A stretch of 6,211 nt of DNA. Source: Lachnospiraceae bacterium. GTDB lineage: Bacteria; Bacillota; Clostridia; Lachnospirales; Lachnospiraceae. Location of the stretch: contig JAFUXY010000466.1 of the NCBI GenBank assembly GCA_017477005.1, positions 1 through 6,211 of the forward strand, written 5' to 3'. This document shows positions 1 through 4,966 of this stretch, piece after piece. A program made the translations under genes and the position numbers. The notes under the pieces were generated by a model that saw nothing but the letters and a program-made list of their open reading frames with translations, was not told the DNA's origin and did not search any database. Position 1 is the first letter of the stretch. Every line of letters starts with the position of its first letter.

Positions 1-192
1 TAGGGAATATGTATAGTTTAGCGGATATTATCGCCGAAGAAGCAGCAGAAAAAAAAGGAAGAAGAAACTATGCTCTCAGCAATAAAAAACATCATGGAGT
101 CATTCGGAGTGACTATCGAAAAAGCAATGGATGCGCTAAAAATTCCACAGGAAAAACGTTCGATTTATGTCGGACGTGTACAGAATGGTTGA
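1..192 (+). pseudogene. 3' tail of Rpn/PD-(D/E)XK nuclease-like gene, frameshifted
   Basis: Only the C-terminal tail lies in the window; the frame is open at the left edge. One frame reads MYSLADIIAEEAAEKK up to a run of eight A (49-56). A different frame then reads MLSAIKNIMESFGV at 70 and ends in a TGA at 190-192. Removing one A from the run joins the two into a continuous acidic/basic helix (AAEKKEEET) followed by the MESFGV...AMDALKIP segment. From memory, this charged helix plus 'SIKxxMxxxxxTxxxAMDALKIP' tail is typical of Lachnospiraceae proteins annotated as Rpn-family recombination-promoting nuclease/putative transposase, whose catalytic domain would lie upstream. Inference: a one-base A insertion disrupted the gene, unless ribosomes or polymerase slip on the A run. 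The family call rests on about 55 residues and the catalytic motifs are not visible. A separate 40-aa peptide starting at 70 is the alternative. Confidence 0.5.
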
Positions 193-248
193 TCCACTGC
201 AAGCCAAATGACCTGCATCGGAAAAAATCTTTTTTAGAAACCAAGAAC

Positions 249-280
249 GGGGTGCTGGTAAATTTCCATACCAACACCCC
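249..280 (-). terminator. Terminator of the amidase gene
   Basis: Two 12-base arms, 249-260 and 269-280, pair around an 8-base loop. On the minus-strand RNA all 12 pairs form, with one G-U. On the plus strand that position is a C-A mismatch, which points to minus-strand function. It begins 8 bases after the amidase stop codon. The following tract (GTTCTTGGTTTC, then a stronger T-run near 225) is only moderately T-rich, so termination may be imperfect. Confidence 0.7.
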
Positions 281-287
281 AGCCACA

Positions 288-1220
288 TCACTGTCTAAAA
301 AACAGATCCAAACCAGCGGCGATAGCCTCCGCCTTTCTCTGAAGGGTCGCCTGAGAATGATCGGAGGCACGATCCCCAACCTCTATATCAATCGACGGGA
401 TCGTGCTGTAGGAAGTCTGCGTCAGATCCATCTCCAGGCTGCCGTTTCCACGCACAGGCAGACCCATCGAACGGAATCCCTCAATAATACTGTTTCCCAA
501 CCGGTTGTGCTCCTCCCAATGCGATTTGACCGGCTCCATATTACGATAACTTGCAATGCTCGGGACACTGCAGAAAAACGCGCCGCCATCATTCGTCGTG
601 GAATCATAATGAATCGCCAGATGGCAGTCGGCATATTCATTGGCGATCAACGTGCGCGCGATATTATCAAGCTGTACGTCCGACGTTTCTCGGATCATCA
701 AAACATGATACCCCTTCTTCAACAGCGTATCCCGGATCACAAGAGACGTTTGCAAGGTAGCCTCCGCCTCAGGTGTCCCATCGAGCAAAGTAGTCCCACC
801 GGATACCGCCGTAGCCTCTATAGCGCCGGCCGCGGTACTGCCGGACGTGACTTTGGGCGTCCCATCCGGATGGCACAAAGTCTTATATCGCTCACCCCCG
901 GATGTCCCATGCCCGGCGTTGATGCAGACAGTAATATTTTTGGCAGATTTCTTCCCTACCTTGTAAAGAGTCGCTGTCCCGCTGTTGATTTTTGAGTTTT
1001 GCGCATAGTTCATCGATGACTGAAAGTGAATCGTTTCCGTCTCATAGGAAGACGCCTGACTCCCCTCCTTTGCGGCTTGTACACAGGAATCAAGCTGTGA
1101 TACCGGCGAAAGCAACGCCAACAAAACCGCGCCACAGATCGCGATCGCCTTCAACCCATTGACTTTTTGGGCTTTCCGTATCCTCTTTGACACTTTGCCT
1201 GCCTGAAAAAATGTAATCAT
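288..1220 (-). CDS. Secreted N-acetylmuramoyl-L-alanine amidase (Amidase_3)
   Basis: 310 aa. This zinc amidase should cut the bond between N-acetylmuramic acid and L-alanine in peptidoglycan, outside the membrane. The basic N-terminus (KVSKRIRKAQK) and hydrophobic segment 24-43 form a signal peptide or anchor, with possible cleavage after CVQA (46-49). The catalytic domain spans about 95-308. Zinc ligands are H104 (NAGHG), probably E153 (EAEATLQ) and H204 (AIHYD); catalytic E280 lies in IDIEVG. All Amidase_3 signatures are intact. An insertion of about 45 residues between H104 and E153 carries a GTPK/GSTAAG-type loop, and no separate wall-binding repeats are visible. The ATG at 1220 is preferred because AAGGAAGGG lies 6 bases upstream. 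The in-frame ATGs at 1250 (weak GTGAGG) and 1283 (inside the promoter spacer) are less likely. It is monocistronic, with its own promoter and terminator. Specific physiological role (division, sporulation, turnover) cannot be told. Confidence 0.92.
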   Translation of the reverse strand: MITFFQAGKVSKRIRKAQKVNGLKAIAICGAVLLALLSPVSQLDSCVQAAKEGSQASSYETETIHFQSSMNYAQNSKINSGTATLYKVGKKSAKNITVCINAGHGTSGGERYKTLCHPDGTPKVTSGSTAAGAIEATAVSGGTTLLDGTPEAEATLQTSLVIRDTLLKKGYHVLMIRETSDVQLDNIARTLIANEYADCHLAIHYDSTTNDGGAFFCSVPSIASYRNMEPVKSHWEEHNRLGNSIIEGFRSMGLPVRGNGSLEMDLTQTSYSTIPSIDIEVGDRASDHSQATLQRKAEAIAAGLDLFFRQ

Positions 1221-1226
1221 CCCATT

Positions 1227-1235
1227 CCCTTCCTT
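1227..1235 (-). promoter_or_regulatory. Ribosome binding site deciding the amidase start
   Basis: The minus strand reads AAGGAAGGG, then 6 bases, then ATG (1220-1218). This is the best Shine-Dalgarno match among three in-frame ATGs and shortens the longest frame by 21 codons. Confidence 0.6.
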
Positions 1236-1274
1236 TCCGTAGATCGCCATTCCAATAATCCTCACTATCTGTAT

Positions 1275-1305
1275 AGTATACAACCAAGGGTCTACTCTAA
1301 GTCAA
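1275..1305 (-). promoter_or_regulatory. MerR-type promoter/operator upstream of amidase
   Basis: On the minus strand, -35 TTGACT (1305-1300) and -10 TATACT (1280-1275) are separated by 19 bp, not the usual 17. Within the spacer is an imperfect dyad, CTTAGAGT-AG-ACCCTTGG (1301-1284), with 5 of 8 positions symmetric. It abuts the -35 and ends 3 bases before the -10. A 19-bp spacer with a dyad in that position is the known architecture of MerR-family activator sites, where the regulator untwists over-spaced DNA. Transcription would start near 1268, giving a leader of about 48 nt before the amidase ATG. The promoter is well supported; the MerR assignment is inference. Confidence 0.6.
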
Positions 1306-1364
1306 TACTTATTTCGAAATTCAAGAAAAAAACTACTGTTTACGGCTGAATCTTGAATAGTAAT

Positions 1365-1410
1365 AAAAAACCGCCAGAACGCAGGAAAAAATCTCCCTAC
1401 CACCTGACGG
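1365..1410 (-). terminator. Rho-independent terminator of the FlxA-like transcript
   Basis: On the minus strand CCGTCAG (1410-1404) pairs with CTGGCGG (1377-1371), with one G-U. Inside it, GTAGGGA pairs with TTCCTGC across a small internal loop. Six T follow directly (1370-1365). The G-U appears only on the minus-strand RNA. It lies about 140 bases after the FlxA-like stop, so the mRNA carries a long 3' region. Confidence 0.8.
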
Positions 1411-1418
1411 TCAATTTC

Positions 1419-1439
1419 TGCGAAGTCGAAAGCTTCGCA
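1419..1439. other. 7-bp hairpin in the 3' region of the FlxA-like transcript
   Basis: Perfect arms TGCGAAG (1419-1425) and CTTCGCA (1433-1439) enclose a 7-base loop. No T-run follows on the minus strand, so it is not itself a terminator. It sits just ahead of one and could protect the 3' end. No other function can be read from it. Confidence 0.4.
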
Positions 1440-1477
1440 ATATATATGAAACGCAGCACCACAAATACCTGAATCCA

Positions 1478-1558
1478 TTACTGGACCAACGGTTTGAAGG
1501 AGCCCGTGCTTGTAGTTACCGTGATGCTGCGGATCATATCCGGTTGAAACCTAAGCAC
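1478..1558 (-). CDS. Possible 26-aa ORF overlapping the end of the FlxA-like gene
   Basis: A GTG at 1558-1556 lies 8 bases after an AAGGA box and overlaps the last codons of the upstream gene. It reads VLRFQPDMIRS, then a Ser/Thr-rich stretch, ending in FKPLVQ before TAA. It is inside the transcript that ends at the terminator 1365-1410. The Shine-Dalgarno-like bases are also Glu/Lys codons of the upstream gene, so they may be fortuitous. An internal ATG at 1537 would give 19 aa without a ribosome binding site. I recognise no family. It is listed because this 140-base 3' region is otherwise unexplained. Confidence 0.2.
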   Translation of the reverse strand: MLRFQPDMIRSITVTTSTGSFKPLVQ

Positions 1559-2156
1559 TTTCTTCTTCCTTTTCGGACTGCATTTCTTCGTTCGCTTCAT
1601 CAAGATCATCCAGCGATTTCCGATTCAAATCGTTGGTCCTTTGTTGTATTTCATTCAAACGCGCCTCTTTTTTCGTCGTATCTACGCCACTAGATTTGTC
1701 CTGCTTTATTTCTGATTCAAAGATACCGTCCTCGTCTTCCAGAGAATTTTTGAAAACGCTCTTTACATCCGCCATCTCAATAGCCTGTCCCGCCGTGATC
1801 ATTGCTTTCATCCCTCTGGCCGAAATCTGAGCCGTGTCCCCATCCCTATTCCGGCTGTAGGCTTCCTCATTGTGCCGGGCAAGCCTTTCCTCCGCTTCCT
1901 CTCTCTCCTTCTGCTTTGCTGCCATTTCCGCCTGATTTTTCTGAGCCTCAAGGTCAGCGATCTCCTGCTCAATTGCCTGGCGCCTTTTTTGCTTCTGTTC
2001 CGGCGAAAGGCCTTCCTCATTACCGATTTCCTGCAGCTGCTTTCGCTTCTCATCAATCTGCTTTTGCAGAATCTCCAATTCCGGATTATTATCATTCTTT
2101 CTAGGCATGGCAATCGGCCACGCCTCGCGACCTCCATCAATCCCACTCAATTTCAT
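1551..2156 (-). CDS. FlxA-like coiled-coil protein of unknown role
   Basis: 201 aa, highly charged, with no signal peptide or membrane segment, so probably cytoplasmic. Residues 26-46 (PELEILQKQIDEKRKQL) and 51-95 form two long helices joined by a GLSPEQ turn. This helix-'LSPEQKQ'-helix layout matches the FlxA-like family (PF14282), a small coiled-coil family first named from an E. coli flagellar-regulon gene. A second block, about 109-165 (ITAGQAIEMADV...FESEIKQD), resembles segments I recall in clostridial proteins of unknown function. The tail is very acidic. The ATG at 2156 is chosen because GGGAGG lies 6 bases upstream; the in-frame ATG at 2216 has no good site and falls inside an inverted repeat. 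The short MKLSGIDGG start also resembles related clostridial proteins. No flagellar gene is nearby, so the family name should not be read as a function. Confidence 0.7.
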   Translation of the reverse strand: MKLSGIDGGREAWPIAMPRKNDNNPELEILQKQIDEKRKQLQEIGNEEGLSPEQKQKRRQAIEQEIADLEAQKNQAEMAAKQKEREEAEERLARHNEEAYSRNRDGDTAQISARGMKAMITAGQAIEMADVKSVFKNSLEDEDGIFESEIKQDKSSGVDTTKKEARLNEIQQRTNDLNRKSLDDLDEANEEMQSEKEEESA

Positions 2157-2162
2157 ACTGGA

Positions 2163-2168
2163 CCTCCC
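2163..2168 (-). promoter_or_regulatory. Ribosome binding site deciding the FlxA-like start
   Basis: GGGAGG on the minus strand, 6 bases before ATG 2156-2154. It is much stronger than anything before the in-frame ATG at 2216. Confidence 0.75.
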
Positions 2169-2174
2169 ATAGTC

Positions 2175-2227
2175 TTTATTTCGGACGCCTTCACTATTTG
2201 TTTCGCCCTTTTTCATTCCGAAATAAA
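2175..2227. promoter_or_regulatory. Perfect 11-bp inverted repeat in the FlxA-like leader
   Basis: TTTATTTCGGA (2175-2185) and TCCGAAATAAA (2217-2227) are exact reverse complements, 31 bases apart. The proximal arm ends 6 bases before the GGGAGG site, so a folded leader could affect ribosome access, or the arms could be paired protein-binding half-sites. No T-run follows, so it is not a terminator. No convincing -35/-10 pair for this gene was found between 2217 and 2297. Confidence 0.55.
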
Positions 2228-2297
2228 CCCCTATGGCGCGAACAGTCGATTATTTGACATGAAATGTAACCTCAGCCCCACTTTTTCAGACTCAGTA

Positions 2298-2849
2298 TCA
2301 CGCAGAATAGTTCAAAAAAATATCCATCTCATGCCATTTTTCTCCGCCCCAATTCGACTTTGATTCGCCAAGATCTCTAAAACCCATTTTCCTGTACATT
2401 TTGACTTTGTTATTGAGACAGGTAAGCACGAGCCTCCTGCGTCCCCGCTCCTGCTCTTTTCTGCAATAACAAAATACCAGTTCCCTCGCCAGTCCCAGCC
2501 CTCGATATTCCGGCCTGACATCTAGGCCCAAAAGCATAATATTTTTTCCTTCCGGTTCATGCAGCGATATATCTGTGAAAAACTCATCTCTGAACTCAAA
2601 CTCTGAAACCGCGATTCCATTCAAAAATCCAGCCATCCTGCCGCTTTCTTTGTCAATGGCGACCAGAAACAGCTCCGAGGCAGCGCCGATTCGATCTATC
2701 ATATGCTCCCTTGCACACGCTTCATTTGGCGGGAAACAGATCTTCTCTATTTCCACAGCTTCTTCCGCCTCTCCTGCGTTTTGGGTTGATAATGAGCTCC
2801 TTTTCATCCAGTCGATCAATAGCCTCAAAGGGGTAATTCTTCCATGCAA
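2298..2849 (-). CDS. GNAT N-acetyltransferase with displaced N-terminus
   Basis: The open frame is 183 aa and would transfer acetyl from acetyl-CoA to an amine; the substrate is unknown. The GNAT fold is clear from about residue 29 (EEAVEIEKICFPPNEA). Motif A is LLGLDVRPEYRGLGLARELV (about 106-125), with the CoA-binding RGLGLA, followed by LVLTCLNNKVKMYRKMGF (motif B region). The C-terminus WHEMDIFLNY is normal. The usual first strand ('IRxATxxDA') is missing. The first 28 or so residues are the neighbouring DUF6429-like gene read in another frame, so the natural start appears lost. Possible starts are ATG 2849, ATG 2807 and a GTG at 2759-2757 that follows a GGAAG box; none is convincing. The body carries no stop and may still be made, for example by reinitiation or +1 slippage, but a fusion-damaged pseudogene is equally possible. 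The domain call is sure; activity is not. Confidence 0.75.
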   Translation of the reverse strand: MHGRITPLRLLIDWMKRSSLSTQNAGEAEEAVEIEKICFPPNEACAREHMIDRIGAASELFLVAIDKESGRMAGFLNGIAVSEFEFRDEFFTDISLHEPEGKNIMLLGLDVRPEYRGLGLARELVFCYCRKEQERGRRRLVLTCLNNKVKMYRKMGFRDLGESKSNWGGEKWHEMDIFLNYSA

Positions 2850-2952
2850 TCTCGTTGAATCGATTCCCCTCGCTATCCTGAAATCTGGTCAAATACAACA
2901 AAGCGAGGGTAAGGTCTTCTATCGCATCCTGTTTCGATTTTTTCTCATCCAT
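2722..2952 (-). pseudogene. DUF6429-like protein, 3' end replaced by GNAT sequence
   Basis: The frame is 76 aa from ATG 2952, with AAAAGGAG 9 bases upstream. Residues about 11-65 (ELTLALLYLTRF...AIDRLDEKELI...RRRGGRS) match my memory of DUF6429, a small probably winged-helix-like family of unknown function in clostridia. After GGRS the normal ending (roughly 'KYAYLTEEG...' and a helix) is absent. The last 11 residues are simply the GNAT gene read in the wrong frame, stopping at 2722. The join lies near 2758-2772. Inference: a deletion removed the 3' end of this gene and the 5' end of the GNAT gene. The start and ribosome site are intact, so a truncated protein is probably still translated. 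No clear promoter was found between it and the divergent MscS gene. Confidence 0.55.
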
Positions 2953-3071
2953 TCTTCAAAACTCCTTTTCTTTTTGTGTTATCCTGTTGCAAAACGATGT
3001 ATGGCACAAATTACATCTTGCCATTACCTCTCAAATAAATCATAGCCATTGCCTTTCGAAAAAATTATTCC

Positions 3072-3100
3072 TTGTGTCCCATAGTAAAGTGATGTATAAT
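3072..3100 (+). promoter_or_regulatory. Promoter of the MscS-type channel gene
   Basis: -35 TTGTGT (3072-3077) and a consensus -10 TATAAT (3095-3100) are 17 bp apart. The start would be near 3107, leaving a leader of about 70 nt before ATG 3179. The -35 matches the consensus only in TTG. Confidence 0.65.
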
Positions 3101-3113
3101 TTGGATGCTGCGT

Positions 3114-3147
3114 CTTCTGATTACAGCAGAAGGAAATTGTGCCTTCT
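3114..3147 (+). promoter_or_regulatory. Two mutually exclusive leader hairpins before MscS
   Basis: CTTCTG (3114-3119) can pair with CAGAAG (3127-3132), while AGAAGG (3128-3133) can instead pair with CCTTCT (3142-3147). The two stems share the same bases, so only one can form at a time. No T-run follows either, so termination is unlikely. Short 6-bp stems may be chance. Confidence 0.25.
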
Positions 3148-3178
3148 TAATGAACCCATCTACGAAGGGAGAAAATTC

Positions 3179-4051
3179 ATGAATTTGCCTGTTGCGACCA
3201 ACATCCTCTCCGAATCCTTCCTGAAAAACTTCCAAGACGGTCTGATCAAAAACTGGCTCTTGGAGGAAATGCCCGGATTTTTGTCCATTCTATGGTCTGT
3301 CATCCTGGCCTTTGTGGTCTATTGGGTCGGCGTGCGAATTATCCGCATCCTGCTCGACGTGATCACCAAACCCATGGAGCTTCGAGGCGTAGAAAAAGGA
3401 GTGATCACCTTCACCCATTCGATGGCGCGCATCGGCCTCTATGTCATCTTGATCGCGATCATTTTGCAGCTATTCGGAGTGACGACTTCCTCGATCGCAG
3501 CGGCCATCGCTTCCGTAGGACTGACAGCCGGTCTCGCGCTGCAAGGCTCGCTGTCCAACTTTGCCGGTGGCATTTTGATCCTCGTTCTTCATCCCTTTGT
3601 AGTAGGAGATTACATTATCGAAGACAACCACGGCAACGAGGGAAAGGTCTCTGAGATTACTATTTTTTATACCAAATTGAAAACCCCTGACAACAAAATC
3701 ATTGTCATTCCAAACGGTGCCCTGGCCAACAGCTCGCTGACAAACGTGACCACCAGCGACAAACGAAGGGTAGATCTCGTAGTCTCCATCGGCTACGAAG
3801 ACGACATTTCGCATGCCAAAGCGGTGCTTGAAGAAATTGCAAACGCAGAGCCAACCCGGCTATCCGAAGAAGAAATTCAAGTCTTTGTGGACGACCTCGC
3901 CGAGAGCGCCGTTTCGCTGGGGCTGCGGTTCTGGGTGGCCACCGATGATTACTGGACAGCCCGCTGGCGAGCTTTAGAAGAAATCAAGCTCAAGTTCGAC
4001 GCGGAAGGAATTTCAATCCCCTACAACCAGATCGATGTGCATATGAAATGA
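3179..4051 (+). CDS. mscS: MscS-family small-conductance mechanosensitive channel
   Basis: 290 aa, close to the minimal MscS length. It forms a homoheptameric membrane pore that opens under membrane tension and releases solutes during hypo-osmotic shock. TM1 is about 33-59 and TM2 about 80-100. TM3 (105-140) carries the Gly/Ala-rich pore helix AAIASVGLTAGLALQGSLSNFAGG, followed by PFVVGDYI. A cytoplasmic beta domain follows, with IVIPNG about 193-198, and an alpha/beta domain ends in IPYNQIDVHMK, all standard MscS features. ATG 3179 is chosen because GGGAG lies 7 bases upstream and it falls after the promoter. The frame stays open 64 codons further upstream, but those residues cross the promoter and are not channel-like. 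The gene has its own promoter and a hairpin terminator at 4099. Diverges from the DUF6429-like gene and converges on the retropepsin gene. A bacterial genome may hold several such channels, so the symbol is at family level. Confidence 0.93.
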   Translation: MNLPVATNILSESFLKNFQDGLIKNWLLEEMPGFLSILWSVILAFVVYWVGVRIIRILLDVITKPMELRGVEKGVITFTHSMARIGLYVILIAIILQLFGVTTSSIAAAIASVGLTAGLALQGSLSNFAGGILILVLHPFVVGDYIIEDNHGNEGKVSEITIFYTKLKTPDNKIIVIPNGALANSSLTNVTTSDKRRVDLVVSIGYEDDISHAKAVLEEIANAEPTRLSEEEIQVFVDDLAESAVSLGLRFWVATDDYWTARWRALEEIKLKFDAEGISIPYNQIDVHMK

Positions 4052-4098
4052 TGTCACCATTTTTTCACACCAAAGCATCAGGATTGCCCTTGAAAGAA

Positions 4099-4133
4099 GG
4101 AAGCGCTTTAATCAGCGTTTCCTACATTTTTTT
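4099..4133. terminator. Hairpin terminator between convergent genes (repeat copy)
   Basis: GGAAGCGC (4099-4106) pairs with GCGTTTCC (4115-4122), one G-U on the plus strand, around the loop TTTAATCA. Seven T follow at 4127-4133, giving a plus-strand terminator for the MscS gene. On the minus strand the stem is followed by TTCTTTC and could also stop the retropepsin operon. The sequence is nearly identical to the hairpin at 5057-5080, so it is also a repeat copy. Confidence 0.7.
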
Positions 4134-4220
4134 GGGCGTATTTGCTGCTTTTTCATACATTTATCCCACATATTTTACATATTATTTTCCGTTTCAGAAC
4201 AAACAGGTATCATTTGGATA
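4134..4220. other. AT-rich spacer beside the left hairpin, no gene seen
   Basis: This stretch holds no convincing gene. On the minus strand a short frame reads MYEKAANTPKKM and stops at the hairpin, which may be the edge of a mobile repeat and not a gene. A weak 6-bp stem (GTATCA 4207-4212 with TGATAC 4224-4229) overlaps the retropepsin stop codon. Confidence 0.35.
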
Positions 4221-4685
4221 TCATGATACAATCTCTGCCGGAGCGCAAAGCACATGCAACTTTCCGCCAGAATCTTTGATAACAAGGTTTCTCACATTTG
4301 ACTGATAATCCGGAACTGTCACTTTAAATGCATGGTTTTCATCATCAATCTCATATCGCAATTTCCGAAACATCGTTGCAGGCAATATCATCTGGCATGG
4401 TAATTCCATCTTATGTGCAATGATATGAAAATTTGGATAAATCAATTCTCCAAATTGAAAGGTGGATATGGCATAGAGCCGTCCCTCTGCACTTCCCCCG
4501 AATCCACCAAACTCTACATGGTCAATCACTACTTCCGCACCAAGTTTGGAGAGAAATTTTTCATCATCTACCCACACAGGAAATAGCGATCCTGTGTCTA
4601 TCATAGCATCAAGACCATACCAATTCTGTAAAAATGTAATAGGACGCTGTGTTTCATTATCCAATGGTAATGTAAACTGTTTCAT
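4221..4685 (-). CDS. Retropepsin-like aspartyl protease, cytoplasmic
   Basis: 154 aa. Retropepsins are single-domain aspartic proteases that work as homodimers, each subunit giving one Asp. Residues 25-33 (LDAMIDTGS) hold the catalytic D30-T31-G32 after a hydrophobic strand. Residues 58-71 (EFGGFGGSAEGRLY) fit the flap hairpin. MILPATMF (98-105) sits where the family usually has hydrophobic-hydrophobic-Gly (such as ILG), so the Gly is replaced by Pro here. There is no signal peptide or membrane segment, so it should act in the cytoplasm; the substrate is unknown. ATG 4685 overlaps the stop of the 78-aa gene as ATGA, which implies translational coupling; GGGG lies about 8 bases upstream. An in-frame GTG at 4694 would add three residues. 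Sampled GC is far lower than in the MscS gene (21/60 at 4321-4380 against 39/60 at 3481-3540), which suggests transfer. Confidence 0.75.
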   Translation of the reverse strand: MKQFTLPLDNETQRPITFLQNWYGLDAMIDTGSLFPVWVDDEKFLSKLGAEVVIDHVEFGGFGGSAEGRLYAISTFQFGELIYPNFHIIAHKMELPCQMILPATMFRKLRYEIDDENHAFKVTVPDYQSNVRNLVIKDSGGKLHVLCAPAEIVS

Positions 4686-4918
4686 AACATACACCCCACA
4701 ATTCCCATCGGTCCAAGACTATCTGGAGATGTATATCTAACTACCAAATCCGGCTCATTATCGAATTTAATCTCCAATAATTCAGTCGAATTCTTTCCAA
4801 CATATTTCACTACTGCAGATCGTACTGTTGCACCGTTTTCCCAGTCAATATCCGCTAAACCTATCCATTGCTCCGGATACTTTTCTTTGATTTCTGTCCA
4901 AGTCATGCGTTCCTGCAT
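4682..4918 (-). CDS. 78-aa protein of unknown function paired with retropepsin
   Basis: First gene of a two-gene operon. GGAGG (4931-4927) lies 8 bases before ATG 4918; a TTG further upstream overlaps that site and is unlikely to be the start. The protein is acidic and soluble. It opens with MTWTEIKEKYPEQWIGLADI, a W-x-E-I-x-x-x-Y-P-x-x-W-hydrophobic motif I recall at the start of short unnamed bacterial proteins, several of them next to retropepsin-like genes. Residues about 25-65 look like a small beta-sheet domain (ATVRSAVVKYVG, LLEIKF, LVVRYTSPD). The C-terminal LGPMGIVG is hydrophobic. There is no catalytic motif and no DNA-binding motif. Possible roles are protease substrate, inhibitor or targeting partner, but nothing in the sequence chooses between them. 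The ATGA overlap with the protease gene implies a fixed ratio of the two products. Confidence 0.72.
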   Translation of the reverse strand: MQERMTWTEIKEKYPEQWIGLADIDWENGATVRSAVVKYVGKNSTELLEIKFDNEPDLVVRYTSPDSLGPMGIVGCML

Positions 4919-4966
4919 AGCCACCACCTCCAAATTTCCATCTCAAACATTTTTCCAATCATTAAC

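Noticed and set aside
9..995. Long plus-strand open frame of 328 codons
   Set aside because: Only its first codons fit the nuclease tail; the rest is antisense to the clear amidase, with Arg/His-rich low-quality sequence.
1500..1550. tRNA-like fragment ending ATCCGGTTGAAACC
   Set aside because: No acceptor stem or cloverleaf could be built and no CCA follows.
1367..1690. Plus-strand frame reading HKYLNPLLDQRFEGA and RDAADHIRLKP
   Set aside because: It looks protein-like for about 35 residues but has no start codon or ribosome site, crosses the minus-strand terminator and continues antisense to the FlxA-like gene.
2249..2260. TTGACA on the plus strand near 2254
   Set aside because: No -10 hexamer at a suitable distance and no plus-strand gene follows.
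2240..2275. Weak sigma-28-like match (CAAA-N15-GCCATAGG, minus strand) before the FlxA-like gene
   Set aside because: The -10 part matches only in GCC; tempting only because of the FlxA name.
1802..2363. Plus-strand frames opposite the FlxA-like gene
   Set aside because: Ser/Pro/Leu-rich translations are the expected antisense of Glu/Lys-rich coiled-coil codons.
2575..3045. Plus-strand 156-codon frame opposite the GNAT and DUF6429-like genes
   Set aside because: Antisense shadow of two recognisable coding regions; no ribosome site or family.
2987..3178. N-terminal extension of the MscS frame by 64 codons
   Set aside because: It crosses the consensus -10 at 3095-3100 and precedes a good ribosome site and ATG at 3179; the added residues are not channel-like.
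4048..4305. Plus-strand 85-codon frame overlapping the MscS stop as ATGATG
   Set aside because: It runs through the repeat hairpin terminator and into the antisense of the retropepsin gene; no family resemblance.
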